Below are positions 42,947 through 52,080 of a stretch of 64,000 bases of DNA, one piece after another; the first letter of the stretch is position 1, and each line of letters starts with the position of its first letter. The stretch comes from Glycocaulis albus (lineage in GTDB: Bacteria; Pseudomonadota; Alphaproteobacteria; Caulobacterales; Maricaulaceae). The stretch is taken from positions 248,001-312,000 of the forward strand of contig NZ_BMFS01000002.1 of NCBI RefSeq assembly GCF_014639075.1, written 5' to 3'. The notes under the pieces were generated by a model. That model worked only from the letters and a program-made list of their open reading frames with translations. It was not told where the DNA came from and searched no databases. Made by a program: the position numbers and the translations under genes.

Positions 42947-45343
42947 CTAATGCGCCCTTGCCTCGCCCGCCTCGCCAGATGACGGCATGGCGGCCAGAGC
43001 GGCTTCGTCGGCCTCGGTCCATTCCACAGGTTCGACAGGCTCGGCCAGCGCGATGGACAGCACCTCGTCCACCGTTTCCACCGGAATGATGGTCAGGCCC
43101 TGTTTCACATTATCGGGCACTTCGGTGAGGTCCTTCTCGTTCTCCTGAGGAATGAGAACGGTCTTGACCCCGCCGCGCAGCGCCGCCAGCAGCTTCTCTT
43201 TCAGGCCGCCAATGGGGAGGACACGGCCGCGCAGCGTCACCTCGCCGGTCATCGCCACGTCCTTGCGCACCGGATTGCCGGTCAGTGCCGAAACGATGGC
43301 CGTGACCATGGCGATGCCTGCTGACGGGCCATCTTTGGGCGTCGCGCCTTCCGGCACGTGGACGTGAATATCCGTCCGCCGGAAAATGGTCGGCTTGATG
43401 CCGACCGACGGCGCACGCGACTGCACGAACGAATTCGCTGCCGAAATGGACTCCTTCATCACATCGCGCAGATTGCCTGTGACCTTCATCTGGCCGCGGC
43501 CCGGCATGGTGACCGCCTCGATGGTGAGAAGGTCACCGCCGACCTCTGTCCAGGCAAGGCCGGTGACAAGGCCGACGCGGTCGGCTTCCTCGGTCTCGCC
43601 AAAGCGGAACTTCTTCACGCCCAGGAAGCCTTCCAGGCTCTCCGGTGTAATGACCACCTTGTCGGTCTCGCCCTTCTCCAGCTTCACCACGCTCTTGCGG
43701 GCGAGGCGCGCCATCTCGCGTTCGAGATTACGTACACCGGATTCGCGCGTGTAGTAGCGGATCACATCGCGCAGCGCCTCGTCGGTCACCGACCACTCAC
43801 CGTCTTTGAGTGCGTGGTTCTTCAGCTGACGGGGAATGAGGTGGCGCCGGGCGATCTCCAGCTTCTCATCCTCCGTGTAGCCGGCAATGCGGATGATCTC
43901 CATCCGGTCGAGGAGCGGCTGGGGCATGTTCAGCGTGTTGGCGGTGGTGATGAACATCACGTCGGAGAGGTCGTAATCGACTTCCAGATAGTGGTCGTTG
44001 AACGTCGCATTCTGTTCCGGGTCCAGCACCTCCAGCAGCGCCGACGCGGGGTCGCCGCGATAGTCCGCGCCGAGCTTGTCGATCTCGTCGAGCAGGAAGA
44101 GCGGGTTGGAGTGCTTGGCCTTCTTCATCGACTGGATGATCCGCCCCGGCATGGAGCCGATATAGGTGCGCCGGTGGCCGCGGATTTCCGCCTCGTCACG
44201 CACACCGCCAAGTGAGACGCGCACGAAGTCACGCCCCGTGGCTTCCGCAATCGAGCGGCCAAGCGAGGTCTTGCCGACGCCCGGAGGGCCGACCAGGCAG
44301 AGTATGGGCCCGCGGATTTTCTTCGTGCGTGATTGCACGGCCAGATGCTCGACAATGCGCTCCTTGACCTTCTCCAGGCCATAGTGGTCGTTGTCGAGCG
44401 TTGTCTGCGCCTTGGTCAGGTCGATCTTCGAGCGCTTGCGCTTGTTCCACGGAATGGAAAGCAGCCAGTCGAGATAGTTGCGCACGACGGTGGATTCCGC
44501 CGACATCGGGCTCATCTGGCGCAGCTTCTTGAACTCGGCATCGGCCTTGGTGCGCGCTTCCTTGGAGAGCTTGGTCTTGGCAATACGCTCTTCGAGCTCA
44601 GCCAGCTCCTCGCGGCCATCATCGCCCTCGCCCAGCTCGCGCTGGATCGCCTTCATCTGCTCGTTAAGGTAATATTCCCGCTGGGTTTTCTCCATCTGCC
44701 GCTTAACGCGCGAACGGATTTTCTTCTCCACCTGCAGGACAGAGATTTCGCCTTCCATCAGGCCCAGAACCGTTTCCAGACGGGCCACGACATTCGGGTT
44801 GGACAACAGGCCCTGCTTCTCGGTCAGCTTGACCGCCAGATGCGCCGAAATGGTATCGGCCATCTTGGCCGCATCGGAGATTTCACTGACGACAGAAAGG
44901 GCTTCGGGCGGCACCTTCTTGTTCAGCTTGGCGTACTCGTCGAACTTTTCGGCGGCCGCGCGCATCAGCGCTTCCACTTCGGACTGAGGCCCTGTGTCTT
45001 CATCCACCAGTTCGGCTTCGGCCTCGAAATAGGCCTGATTGTCGGTGAATGCCTTGATGGTAACGCGTTGCGATCCCTCCACGAGTACTTTCACCGTACC
45101 ATCGGGAAGCTTCAGCAGTTGCAGGACGGAGGCCAGGACGCCGGATTCATAGATTGCGTCCGGCTTGGGGTCGTCATCACCGGCACTTTTCTGGGTAGCC
45201 AGCAATATCTGCTTGCCACCGCGCATGACCTCTTCCAGAGCGCGCACCGATTTCTCGCGCCCGACAAAAAGTGGCACGATCATGTGGGGGAACACCACAA
45301 TATCGCGCAAAGGCAGCAGCGGCAGGGTTTTGGTCTCGCTCAT
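42947..45343 (-). CDS. lon: ATP-dependent protease Lon
   Basis: A 798-residue LonA. N-terminal substrate domain ([15 protein letters not shown]), then AAA+ with Walker [12 protein letters not shown] and Walker [12 protein letters not shown], and the C-terminal protease with catalytic Ser in [11 protein letters not shown] and Lys in [11 protein letters not shown]. It degrades damaged and regulatory proteins in the cytoplasm. Start at ATG 45343 ([10 protein letters not shown]); 21 extra upstream codons are not conserved. In many bacteria lon directly follows clpX; here three lipoprotein genes intervene. Confidence 0.98.
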   Translation of the reverse strand: MSETKTLPLLPLRDIVVFPHMIVPLFVGREKSVRALEEVMRGGKQILLATQKSAGDDDPKPDAIYESGVLASVLQLLKLPDGTVKVLVEGSQRVTIKAFTDNQAYFEAEAELVDEDTGPQSEVEALMRAAAEKFDEYAKLNKKVPPEALSVVSEISDAAKMADTISAHLAVKLTEKQGLLSNPNVVARLETVLGLMEGEISVLQVEKKIRSRVKRQMEKTQREYYLNEQMKAIQRELGEGDDGREELAELEERIAKTKLSKEARTKADAEFKKLRQMSPMSAESTVVRNYLDWLLSIPWNKRKRSKIDLTKAQTTLDNDHYGLEKVKERIVEHLAVQSRTKKIRGPILCLVGPPGVGKTSLGRSIAEATGRDFVRVSLGGVRDEAEIRGHRRTYIGSMPGRIIQSMKKAKHSNPLFLLDEIDKLGADYRGDPASALLEVLDPEQNATFNDHYLEVDYDLSDVMFITTANTLNMPQPLLDRMEIIRIAGYTEDEKLEIARRHLIPRQLKNHALKDGEWSVTDEALRDVIRYYTRESGVRNLEREMARLARKSVVKLEKGETDKVVITPESLEGFLGVKKFRFGETEEADRVGLVTGLAWTEVGGDLLTIEAVTMPGRGQMKVTGNLRDVMKESISAANSFVQSRAPSVGIKPTIFRRTDIHVHVPEGATPKDGPSAGIAMVTAIVSALTGNPVRKDVAMTGEVTLRGRVLPIGGLKEKLLAALRGGVKTVLIPQENEKDLTEVPDNVKQGLTIIPVETVDEVLSIALAEPVEPVEWTEADEAALAAMPSSGEAGEARAH

Positions 45344-45534
45344 CAGTCTTGTCTCCGTTGGCCGCGGCCGGCCGTATCGCCTGCCATCACGGCCTGACCC
45401 TGCCATGCAGGATCCGCCAAAGGGTTTAACGGCGCGCTATGCACTCAGCCTCGCGCGCTTCGCGTTGCACAACAAGTGGAAGCTGTACGCGGCACGTTCA
45501 AGGCACAGCGCTGTCAGAGCAACCAGGCCGGCCG

Positions 45535-46311
45535 TCAGTACGCTTCACCGGCACGGCGGAGCTCATATTCGCAACGCGTCGGATCAGGCTCCGGTTCACC
45601 TGGCGGAGGCGGAGGCGGCATTCTGCCAGACGGAAAGGCAAAGCCGGTGAAGACGATATGCCCCTCCCCCATCACCCGCACATAGCCGCTCTGCTGGCCC
45701 AGCGTGAAGGCGCCGGTCACGTGATCATAGGTGTAGGCGCGCTCATCCTGATAACGGCCCATCATGTTCGGATACGCGATGAGGACGCGGCCATCCGGGC
45801 GGATACTGAACACGCTCGGCATTTCGTATCCGGCGCAGGAAAACGGCTGTGCCGGAATCCAGCTGCCATAGATATTGGGCAGATCGGGATCGATGACCGG
45901 TATCGAAATGCTGGTCGAATACCCTTGCGCCGTGACGGTGAGCGTCAGCGTCCCCGGCGCGGTATCCGCGCTGATATCAAGGAAGCGCCGATTGCCGGAG
46001 AGCGTCGCCGCGTCCGGCGGATCAATCCGCCACTCGTCCACACAGCGCGGCGGAATGTTATAGGGCCTGTTGCCCATGCCCAGATTGTGTCGCACCTCAA
46101 TGCGACCGCCGGGGCGGCCAGCCACAGGGCTTGCGACAAGATAGGCGCCGCCATCATAAATCTCGCTGCACCGGGGCAGGTCTTCGAGATTATTGCCCGA
46201 ATGGGGATCGTCCGCGCCGCGCACGGCCCCGCGATAGACGCCGGGCTCGGCGGTGGCACACGAGGCCAGGAGCACTGCCAGCCCTGCCGAAGCCAGCATC
46301 AAAGACTTCAT
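45535..46311 (-). CDS. Tandem lipoprotein family, member 1 (divergent)
   Basis: A 258-residue lipoprotein (signal ending LLASC) of a three-gene tandem set. It keeps the layout of its neighbours: signal MKSLMLASAGLAVLLASC nearly identical to member 2, a middle beta-rich region with a CVDEWRIDPPDA element, and a late segment (PDGRVLIAYPN, THVTGAF-like) like the other two. The C-terminal YWDYWGRY block is not retained, and the end is Pro-rich. Start ATG 46311 overlaps member 2's stop (ATGA). Function unknown. Confidence 0.7.
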   Translation of the reverse strand: MKSLMLASAGLAVLLASCATAEPGVYRGAVRGADDPHSGNNLEDLPRCSEIYDGGAYLVASPVAGRPGGRIEVRHNLGMGNRPYNIPPRCVDEWRIDPPDAATLSGNRRFLDISADTAPGTLTLTVTAQGYSTSISIPVIDPDLPNIYGSWIPAQPFSCAGYEMPSVFSIRPDGRVLIAYPNMMGRYQDERAYTYDHVTGAFTLGQQSGYVRVMGEGHIVFTGFAFPSGRMPPPPPPGEPEPDPTRCEYELRRAGEAY

Positions 46312-47144
46312 TGCGGCGCCGCCCCCTGCCGTCTGAAGACCAGAGTGCAACCGGCCTCTGCCGCCGAAACGCCAGAGGGAGGCGCGCCGCGCTCGCGCGT
46401 TCCGAAATGGACACCTGACAGAGCAAGATGCCGGTCGTCCTCCAGCACCATTTCACCGTTCACGCTGATATCGGCCGGAACCTGATTGCCGCCCGTTGCT
46501 TCGAAGGTGAATGCGCCGGTGTCAGGCGACCATTCATACCGGCCCCAATAGTCCCAATAGCGCCCGAACGGCGTCCATGTGACCGACAGGCCGTTATTCA
46601 CCTCGAATCGTATCTCCAGTGGCGGATCGACCTCAGCCGCGTCACAGCCACGCACCGCGTCAAAAGACCAGGTGCCAATCAACTGGCGGCTGATCTCGTC
46701 GATGATGACAATCCGCAACGTTTCAGAGCCTTCGCCGCGACGGCTCCCGCGCAGGGTTCCGGTCAGCTGGATGTCGGAACCGGGCTGTGCATCCTCGCCG
46801 ATCTCGATGGACAAGCCATCCTGCGATAGGCGCACAGCATCTGACGGCGATAGCTGAAAGTCCACACACTGCACAGGCACAGGCTCGATCCCCCGCCGCG
46901 GGTCAAAATGGCCCACGCTGATCGGTATGGTCACCCCTGCGGACACCACGATCCGCTGGGTCGGCCATGCCGCTGGTACGTTCGGATCCATGGCGTGGAA
47001 AACCAGCGGCGCATCGCTTGCGCGATAGCTGGAGCAGTCGACAGGCCCGGCTACCGCGTCTTGCGCAGACTCGCCCGCACCCGTCGTGGCACAGGATGCG
47101 AGCAGAACCGCCAATCCTGCAGAAACAAGTTTGAAAGACGCCAT
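46308..47144 (-). CDS. Tandem lipoprotein family, member 2
   Basis: A 278-residue lipoprotein (lipobox LLASC). It shares long near-identical stretches with member 3: SRQLIGTWSF-VRGCD, YWDYWGRYEW-P-TGAF, TGGN-P-DIS and the C-terminal EAGCTLVFRRQ. Residues ~30-140 form a beta-rich region. Start ATG 47144 with GAGGAA five bases upstream; an earlier ATG (47156) overlaps the stop of member 3. Probably outer-membrane or periplasmic. I recognise no family and no catalytic motif. Confidence 0.75.
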   Translation of the reverse strand: MASFKLVSAGLAVLLASCATTGAGESAQDAVAGPVDCSSYRASDAPLVFHAMDPNVPAAWPTQRIVVSAGVTIPISVGHFDPRRGIEPVPVQCVDFQLSPSDAVRLSQDGLSIEIGEDAQPGSDIQLTGTLRGSRRGEGSETLRIVIIDEISRQLIGTWSFDAVRGCDAAEVDPPLEIRFEVNNGLSVTWTPFGRYWDYWGRYEWSPDTGAFTFEATGGNQVPADISVNGEMVLEDDRHLALSGVHFGTRERGAPPSGVSAAEAGCTLVFRRQGAAPQ

Positions 47145-47152
47145 GATATTCC

Positions 47153-47998
47153 TCATCTTTGCCGCCTGAAGACCAGAGTGCAGCCGGCTTCCTCGGCGGA
47201 CACCATGAAGGACGGTGTCTCAGGCTCGCGGGTGCCGAAATGGAAGCCGGAGATGGCCAGTTGCCGTTCATCTTCCAAAACAAGACGGCCGGTCGCGCTT
47301 ATGTCGGGCGGGAGACGATTTCCGCCTGTGGGTTCAAGACTGAACGCGCCGGTTTGCGGGTCCCACGCATAGCGCCCCCAATAATCCCAGTACTGCTCGA
47401 AAACCGTCCATGCGACCCGCGCAGAGTTTTCTGGCTCGAAGCGGATCTCGCGCGGCGGATCGAGCGACATCCGGTCACAACCGCGAACATCTTCGAAACT
47501 CCAGGTGCCAATCAGCTGGCGCGATACGTCATCGACAATGGATATCCGCAAGGTTCCGGCCCGCGTGGGCTCGCCCTCCTGCGCTATCACCGCCGTAAGT
47601 TCAACAACCGAGCCCAAAGGGAGGTCGCCCGCTATTGTCAGGCGCTCGCCGCCTTCCGAAAAAGACGCGTGGCGTTCCGGTTCAATCCGCCATTCAATGC
47701 ATTCACGCGGAATACGACGCATCCCGTGCGGTGCATAATTCTGTCCGATATTGATTGGAATGTCGGCTCCAGCAGCGACCGCAACGCGCGGCGCAGGTTC
47801 CCACGGCGCGGTGGTCGTATCGATAGCGAAAAACACCACGGGCGCCCCACTTTCGGTAACGGCTGAGCATTCCGCGACGGGCACACGGGCAGTTGTCACC
47901 TGCACGTCGTCTTCCACTGCCGCCGAAGCACAGGCACCCGTTACCAGTACGGTCAGGCCTGCGATCGCCCGGACGCTACCCTTGATCCCGCTCACCAT
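47153..47998 (-). CDS. Tandem lipoprotein family, member 3 (first gene of the operon)
   Basis: A 281-residue lipoprotein (signal ending VTGAC). It is the promoter-proximal member of the set, closely resembling member 2 in the second half (QLIGTWSFEDVRGCD, YWDYWGRYAWDPQTGAF, LVLEDERQLAISGFHFGTRE). Two conserved Cys may form a disulfide. It begins 97 bases after the clpX stop, beyond a strong terminator, so the trio has its own promoter and is not part of the clpX transcript. Function unknown. Confidence 0.75.
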   Translation of the reverse strand: MVSGIKGSVRAIAGLTVLVTGACASAAVEDDVQVTTARVPVAECSAVTESGAPVVFFAIDTTTAPWEPAPRVAVAAGADIPINIGQNYAPHGMRRIPRECIEWRIEPERHASFSEGGERLTIAGDLPLGSVVELTAVIAQEGEPTRAGTLRISIVDDVSRQLIGTWSFEDVRGCDRMSLDPPREIRFEPENSARVAWTVFEQYWDYWGRYAWDPQTGAFSLEPTGGNRLPPDISATGRLVLEDERQLAISGFHFGTREPETPSFMVSAEEAGCTLVFRRQR

Positions 47999-48039
47999 GG
48001 AACTCCCCACCTCTTCCCTCGAAACATAGTTGAAACGAA

Positions 48040-48068
48040 AAACGCCCCGGCGGATAGCCGGGGCGTTT
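48040..48068 (-). terminator. Terminator of clpX
   Basis: A 12-pair perfect stem AAACGCCCCGGC-ggata-GCCGGGGCGTTT, followed on the minus strand by TTTTTCG. It lies 26 bases after the clpX stop, separating clpX from the tandem lipoprotein operon. Confidence 0.9.
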
Positions 48069-48094
48069 CAGATTTCCAACAATCCCGAAGTGCC

Positions 48095-49372
48095 TCAGGC
48101 GCCCTGACGCGGGGCCTCTTCCATCTTGGAGCGGGCCTTGGAATAGATGTAGAGCGGCTTGGCATCGCCATTGACCACTTCGGCGTTGACCACAACCTCC
48201 TCAACGCCTTCCAGGCTCGGCAGGTCGAACATGGTGTCGAGCAGTATGCCCTCCATGATCGAGCGCAGGCCGCGTGCGCCGGTCTTGCGCAGAATGGCCT
48301 TCTGCGCGATGGCAATGAGTGCATCCTCGGTGAAGGACAGGCCCACGCCTTCCATCTCGAACAGGCGCTGATACTGCTTCACCAGAGCGTTCTTCGGCTC
48401 GGTGAGGATCTGCATCAGGGCCTTCTCGTCCAGGTCTTCCAGCGTTGCGATGACCGGAAGGCGGCCGACGAATTCCGGGATCAGGCCGAAGCGCTGCAGA
48501 TCATCCGGCTCGACCTCACGCAGCACATCGCCCTGGCGGCGCGCATCAGGATCACGCACATCAGCGCCAAAGCCGACGGCCGACCCCTTGCCGCGCAGCG
48601 AGATGATCTTTTCAAGGCCCGCAAACGCACCGCCGACGATGAAGAGTATGTTGGTGGTGTCGACCTGCAAAAATTCCTGCTGGGGATGCTTGCGCCCGCC
48701 CTGCGGCGGCACGGAGGCGACCGTGCCTTCCATGATCTTCAGCAGGGCCTGCTGCACACCCTCCCCCGACACGTCCCGCGTGATGGAGGGGTTGTCGGAC
48801 TTGCGGCTGATCTTGTCGATCTCGTCGATATAGACGATCCCGCGCTGGGCCCGCTCGACATTGTAGTCGGCAGCCTGAAGCAGCTTCAGGACGATGTTCT
48901 CAACGTCCTCGCCGACATAACCGGCTTCGGTCAGCGTGGTCGCGTCTGCCATGGTGAAAGGCACGTCAAGGATGCGCGCCAGCGTCTGCGCCAGCAGCGT
49001 CTTGCCGCACCCGGTCGGGCCGATCAGCAGAATGTTGGATTTCGACAGCTCCACATCAGCATTCTGGGCCGAGTGGTTGAGGCGCTTGTAATGGTTATGG
49101 ACGGCCACCGACAGCACGCGCTTGGCGTGCGCCTGGCCGATCACATAATCTTCCAGCACCTGATAGATTTCCTGCGGGCTGGGCACGCCCTCGCGAGACT
49201 TCACCAGCGAGGTCTTGTTCTCCTCGCGGATGATGTCCATGCACAACTCCACGCATTCATCGCAGATGAATACGGTCGGCCCTGCGATGAGCTTGCGCAC
49301 CTCATGCTGGCTCTTGCCGCAGAAGGAGCAGTATAGGGTGCTCTTCCCGTCGCCTGTGGTCGCCTTGGTCAT
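48095..49372 (-). CDS. clpX: ATP-dependent unfoldase ClpX
   Basis: A 425-residue AAA+ unfoldase that feeds tagged proteins to ClpP. The N-terminal zinc-binding domain has the Cys-x2-Cys...Cys-x2-Cys pattern ([20 protein letters not shown]). Walker A is [14 protein letters not shown]-type loops are in the expected place. SD GGAGCGAGC precedes the ATG. A strong terminator follows. It lies 238 bases downstream of clpP. Confidence 0.99.
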   Translation of the reverse strand: MTKATTGDGKSTLYCSFCGKSQHEVRKLIAGPTVFICDECVELCMDIIREENKTSLVKSREGVPSPQEIYQVLEDYVIGQAHAKRVLSVAVHNHYKRLNHSAQNADVELSKSNILLIGPTGCGKTLLAQTLARILDVPFTMADATTLTEAGYVGEDVENIVLKLLQAADYNVERAQRGIVYIDEIDKISRKSDNPSITRDVSGEGVQQALLKIMEGTVASVPPQGGRKHPQQEFLQVDTTNILFIVGGAFAGLEKIISLRGKGSAVGFGADVRDPDARRQGDVLREVEPDDLQRFGLIPEFVGRLPVIATLEDLDEKALMQILTEPKNALVKQYQRLFEMEGVGLSFTEDALIAIAQKAILRKTGARGLRSIMEGILLDTMFDLPSLEGVEEVVVNAEVVNGDAKPLYIYSKARSKMEEAPRQGA

Positions 49373-49610
49373 GCTCGCTCCAATCGGCAGCGCCCGGTTA
49401 TCTCAAACTTGGGACCCGACCCGCCATCTGCATCCGTTCACCACCGGAATCAGTCCGGTACGCTACCCTGCAAGATCAGGGCCGGAGCTTGACGAAAGGT
49501 TTCCCTTCAAAGCCATTCGATCACCAGCACGCATGTCAATCAAGCGCGAGGTGCTGCCCGCAGGGTAAACTGCGGTTTCAAAACAACAGGTGAACGGCGG
49601 CAGAATAATG
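49373..49610. other. clpP-clpX intergenic region
   Basis: A 238-base gap on the clp operon strand. I see no gene, no clear terminator and no convincing heat-shock promoter (a CTTGA-like element around 49540 lacks a matching -10). It probably holds a separate promoter for clpX. Confidence 0.35.
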
Positions 49611-50231
49611 TCAGGCGCCGGACTCAGCCCGGCGCTCATAGACGCGGTCGATGAGCCCGAAATCCTTGGCCTCATGCGCATCCATGTACGAATCGCGGTC
49701 CAGCGTCTTCTCCACAACAGCCATGTCCTGCCCGCTATGGCGCACATAGATGTCGTAAAGCCGCCGCTTCATCTTCACCAGATCCTCGCCATGGCGCTCG
49801 ATATCGGCTGTGGTGCCACGAAAACCGCCATAGGGCTGGTGCATCATGATACGCGCATTCGGCGTGGCAAAGCGCATGCCCTTTTCACCGCCTGCCAGGA
49901 GCAGTGAGCCCATGGACGCCGCCATGCCGATGCAGGCCGTGGCGACCGGCGCGGAGATATATTGCATCGTGTCGTAGATCGCGAGACCGGCCGTCACCAC
50001 GCCGCCTGGCGAGTTGATGTACATGGCGATCTCTTTTTTCGGATTTTCCGATTCGAGGAAGAGCAGCTGGGCCACCATCAGGCTGGCCATATGGTCTTCA
50101 ATCGGCCCTGTAACGAAGATGATGCGCTCTTTCAGCAGGCGCGAATAGATATCGAACGCGCGCTCGCCCCGGCTGGTCTGTTCCACGACCATGGGAACGA
50201 GGTTCATCATCACGTCCTGGGGATCTCTCAT
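49611..50231 (-). CDS. clpP: ATP-dependent Clp protease proteolytic subunit ClpP
   Basis: A 206-residue serine protease that forms the double-ring chamber for ClpX and ClpA. The catalytic Ser is in GMAASMGS, His in IMMHQP and Asp in LDRDSYMD. Start at ATG 50231 ([10 protein letters not shown]), giving standard length; the frame continues upstream but is not conserved. Both partners ClpX (next gene) and ClpA with adaptor ClpS (61-64 kb) are in the window. Confidence 0.98.
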   Translation of the reverse strand: MRDPQDVMMNLVPMVVEQTSRGERAFDIYSRLLKERIIFVTGPIEDHMASLMVAQLLFLESENPKKEIAMYINSPGGVVTAGLAIYDTMQYISAPVATACIGMAASMGSLLLAGGEKGMRFATPNARIMMHQPYGGFRGTTADIERHGEDLVKMKRRLYDIYVRHSGQDMAVVEKTLDRDSYMDAHEAKDFGLIDRVYERRAESGA

Positions 50232-50333
50232 CACCGGCTCCGTTCGGAATGTGCACTGATACTGGCTGGATGACCCGGACGGGCATAGCCGTGCCGTGCA
50301 AGCTGGAAGGCTTCGCTCAATTTGGCAAGCGCA

Positions 50334-50359
50334 CACCGGACCCGCAAGCGGGCCCGGTG
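50334..50359 (-). terminator. Hairpin after tig
   Basis: CACCGG-A-CCCGC-aa-GCGGG-C-CCGGTG, a 12-pair stem with one mismatch in the tig-clpP gap. It lacks a T run, so it may act as a weak or Rho-assisted terminator, or in mRNA protection. Confidence 0.45.
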
Positions 50360-50405
50360 CACATGAGGCGATCAATGGCAGTAAGGGTCAGTACGCCCTG
50401 GCGCA

Positions 50406-51923
50406 CTACTCTTTTTTTGCTGCTGCTTTCTTGGCAGGCGCCTTCTTGGCCGCAGGCTTGTCACCATCGGCCTTCTTGGCCGGAGCCTTTTTCGCCGCAG
50501 GCTTGGCCTCATCCTTGGCAGCAGCAGACTTCTTGGCAGGCGTCTTTTTCGCCGCAGCCTTTTTCGCGGGCTTTTTGGCCGGAGCCTCATCCTCGTCGGC
50601 AAAGAGCGTGTCGCGGTCGACGCTGACTTCCTTCACGTCTGCCAGCTCGATGATGTAGTCGACGACCTTTTCTTCATAGATCGGCGCGCGAAGGGCCTGG
50701 ACGGCGCCCGGATTGTTCTGGAAGTACTCGACAACCTGACGCTCCTGACCCGGATACTTCATGGCTTCCTGGTTGACGGCGCGGGCCAGCTCTTCCTGCG
50801 TCACGTCCACCTTGGCGTTACGGCCGATCTCGGCCAGCACCAGTCCCAGGCGCACACGGCGCTCGGCAATGGTGCGATAATCAGCCTTCAGCTCGTCGTC
50901 GGACTTGTCCTTGTCCTCGTCTTCCAGCTCGCCAGCTTCCTTGGCTGCCAGAACCTCACGCCAGATGTTCTCGAACTCGGCTTCGACCATCCGGCCCGGC
51001 AGATCGATATCGCCATGAGCTTCGTCCAGCTGATCGAGAAGCTGACGCTTCATTTTCATGCGCGAAGCCTGATTGTGCTCCTGCTCGAAACGCTTGGTCA
51101 GCGCATCCTTGAGCGCGTCGAGATCGGACAGGCCGAGGCGCTCGGCCAAGCTGTCATCAATCTTGCTGTCCTGCGGTGCCTGGACCGATTTCACCTTGGT
51201 CTCGAACACGGCGTCTTTGCCGGCCAGATGCTCTGCACCGTAATCCTTCGGGAAGGTGACCTTGATTTCCACGTCATCACCGGCCTTGGCACCGATCAGC
51301 TGATCTTCGAAGCCCGGTATGAACGCGCCATCACCCAGCGCAACGCGCGAGTCGGTTGCCGAGCCGCCCGGGAAGACTTCGCCGTCAATCTTGCCGACGA
51401 AATCGATGACCACGACATCGCCCTTGGCCGCCTTGGCGGTTTTGGGCTTGTCCTCGTAGGAGCGGCTGTCCTTGGCCAGGCGCTCCAGCGCTTCGTTGAC
51501 CTGATCGTCCCCGACCTTGGCGACCGGGCGCTCCAGCTTGAGCTTCTTCGGATCGGTGGTCTCGAACTCCGGCATCACCTCGACATTGATCTCGAAGGTG
51601 AAGTCCTTGCCGTTCTTCAGGACGTCGTCCGCATCCGATTTCACTTCCACATTCGGCTGGCTTGCCGGACGCAGCTTGCGCTCGTCCAGTGTGGACTGCG
51701 TGGCCTCCGGCACGATCTCCTGAAGGATGTCGCTCATGATAGAAGCGCCAAACATCTTGCGGATGTGGGCGGCAGGCACCTTGCCGGGGCGGAAACCCTT
51801 CAGGCGCACTTGCGGGCGGATTTCCTCGATCTTGACCGAGAGGCGCGATTGCAGGTCGGACGCAGGCACGACCACTTCAAACGTGCGCGAGAGTCCTTCG
51901 GAAGATTTTTCAACAACGTTCAT
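50406..51923 (-). CDS. tig: Trigger factor with histone-like C-terminal tail
   Basis: A 505-residue ribosome-associated chaperone. The N-terminal ribosome-binding signature is GFRPGKVP, the FKBP-type isomerase domain is at ~160-245 (GDVVVIDFVGKIDGEVFPGG, FIPGFEDQLIGA) and the helical substrate arms follow. The last ~65 residues are an unusual low-complexity tail of PAKKA-type repeats, rich in Lys, Ala and Pro and resembling histone H1 tails. The tail is real coding sequence continuous with the conserved core. Upstream of clpP in the normal tig-clpP-clpX order. Confidence 0.97.
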   Translation of the reverse strand: MNVVEKSSEGLSRTFEVVVPASDLQSRLSVKIEEIRPQVRLKGFRPGKVPAAHIRKMFGASIMSDILQEIVPEATQSTLDERKLRPASQPNVEVKSDADDVLKNGKDFTFEINVEVMPEFETTDPKKLKLERPVAKVGDDQVNEALERLAKDSRSYEDKPKTAKAAKGDVVVIDFVGKIDGEVFPGGSATDSRVALGDGAFIPGFEDQLIGAKAGDDVEIKVTFPKDYGAEHLAGKDAVFETKVKSVQAPQDSKIDDSLAERLGLSDLDALKDALTKRFEQEHNQASRMKMKRQLLDQLDEAHGDIDLPGRMVEAEFENIWREVLAAKEAGELEDEDKDKSDDELKADYRTIAERRVRLGLVLAEIGRNAKVDVTQEELARAVNQEAMKYPGQERQVVEYFQNNPGAVQALRAPIYEEKVVDYIIELADVKEVSVDRDTLFADEDEAPAKKPAKKAAAKKTPAKKSAAAKDEAKPAAKKAPAKKADGDKPAAKKAPAKKAAAKKE

Positions 51924-52080
51924 AGTGGCGAGGCCTTGTCATGGATACATCGGCAGTTTGCAGGCATGCGCCACAAAAATTGCGGGAACCGCACGCCCGG
52001 CCCTGCCGGGAGCGAGCGCGCGTTATGTCACGCGGTTTCCACGGACGCAACGGGCCTATGGCGGTTGATGTGAAGCAAGC

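Noticed and set aside
42947-52080. Heat-shock (RpoH) promoters for the clp/lon/tig genes
   Set aside because: CTTG-like -35 elements occur but none has a matching -10 at the right distance by eye.
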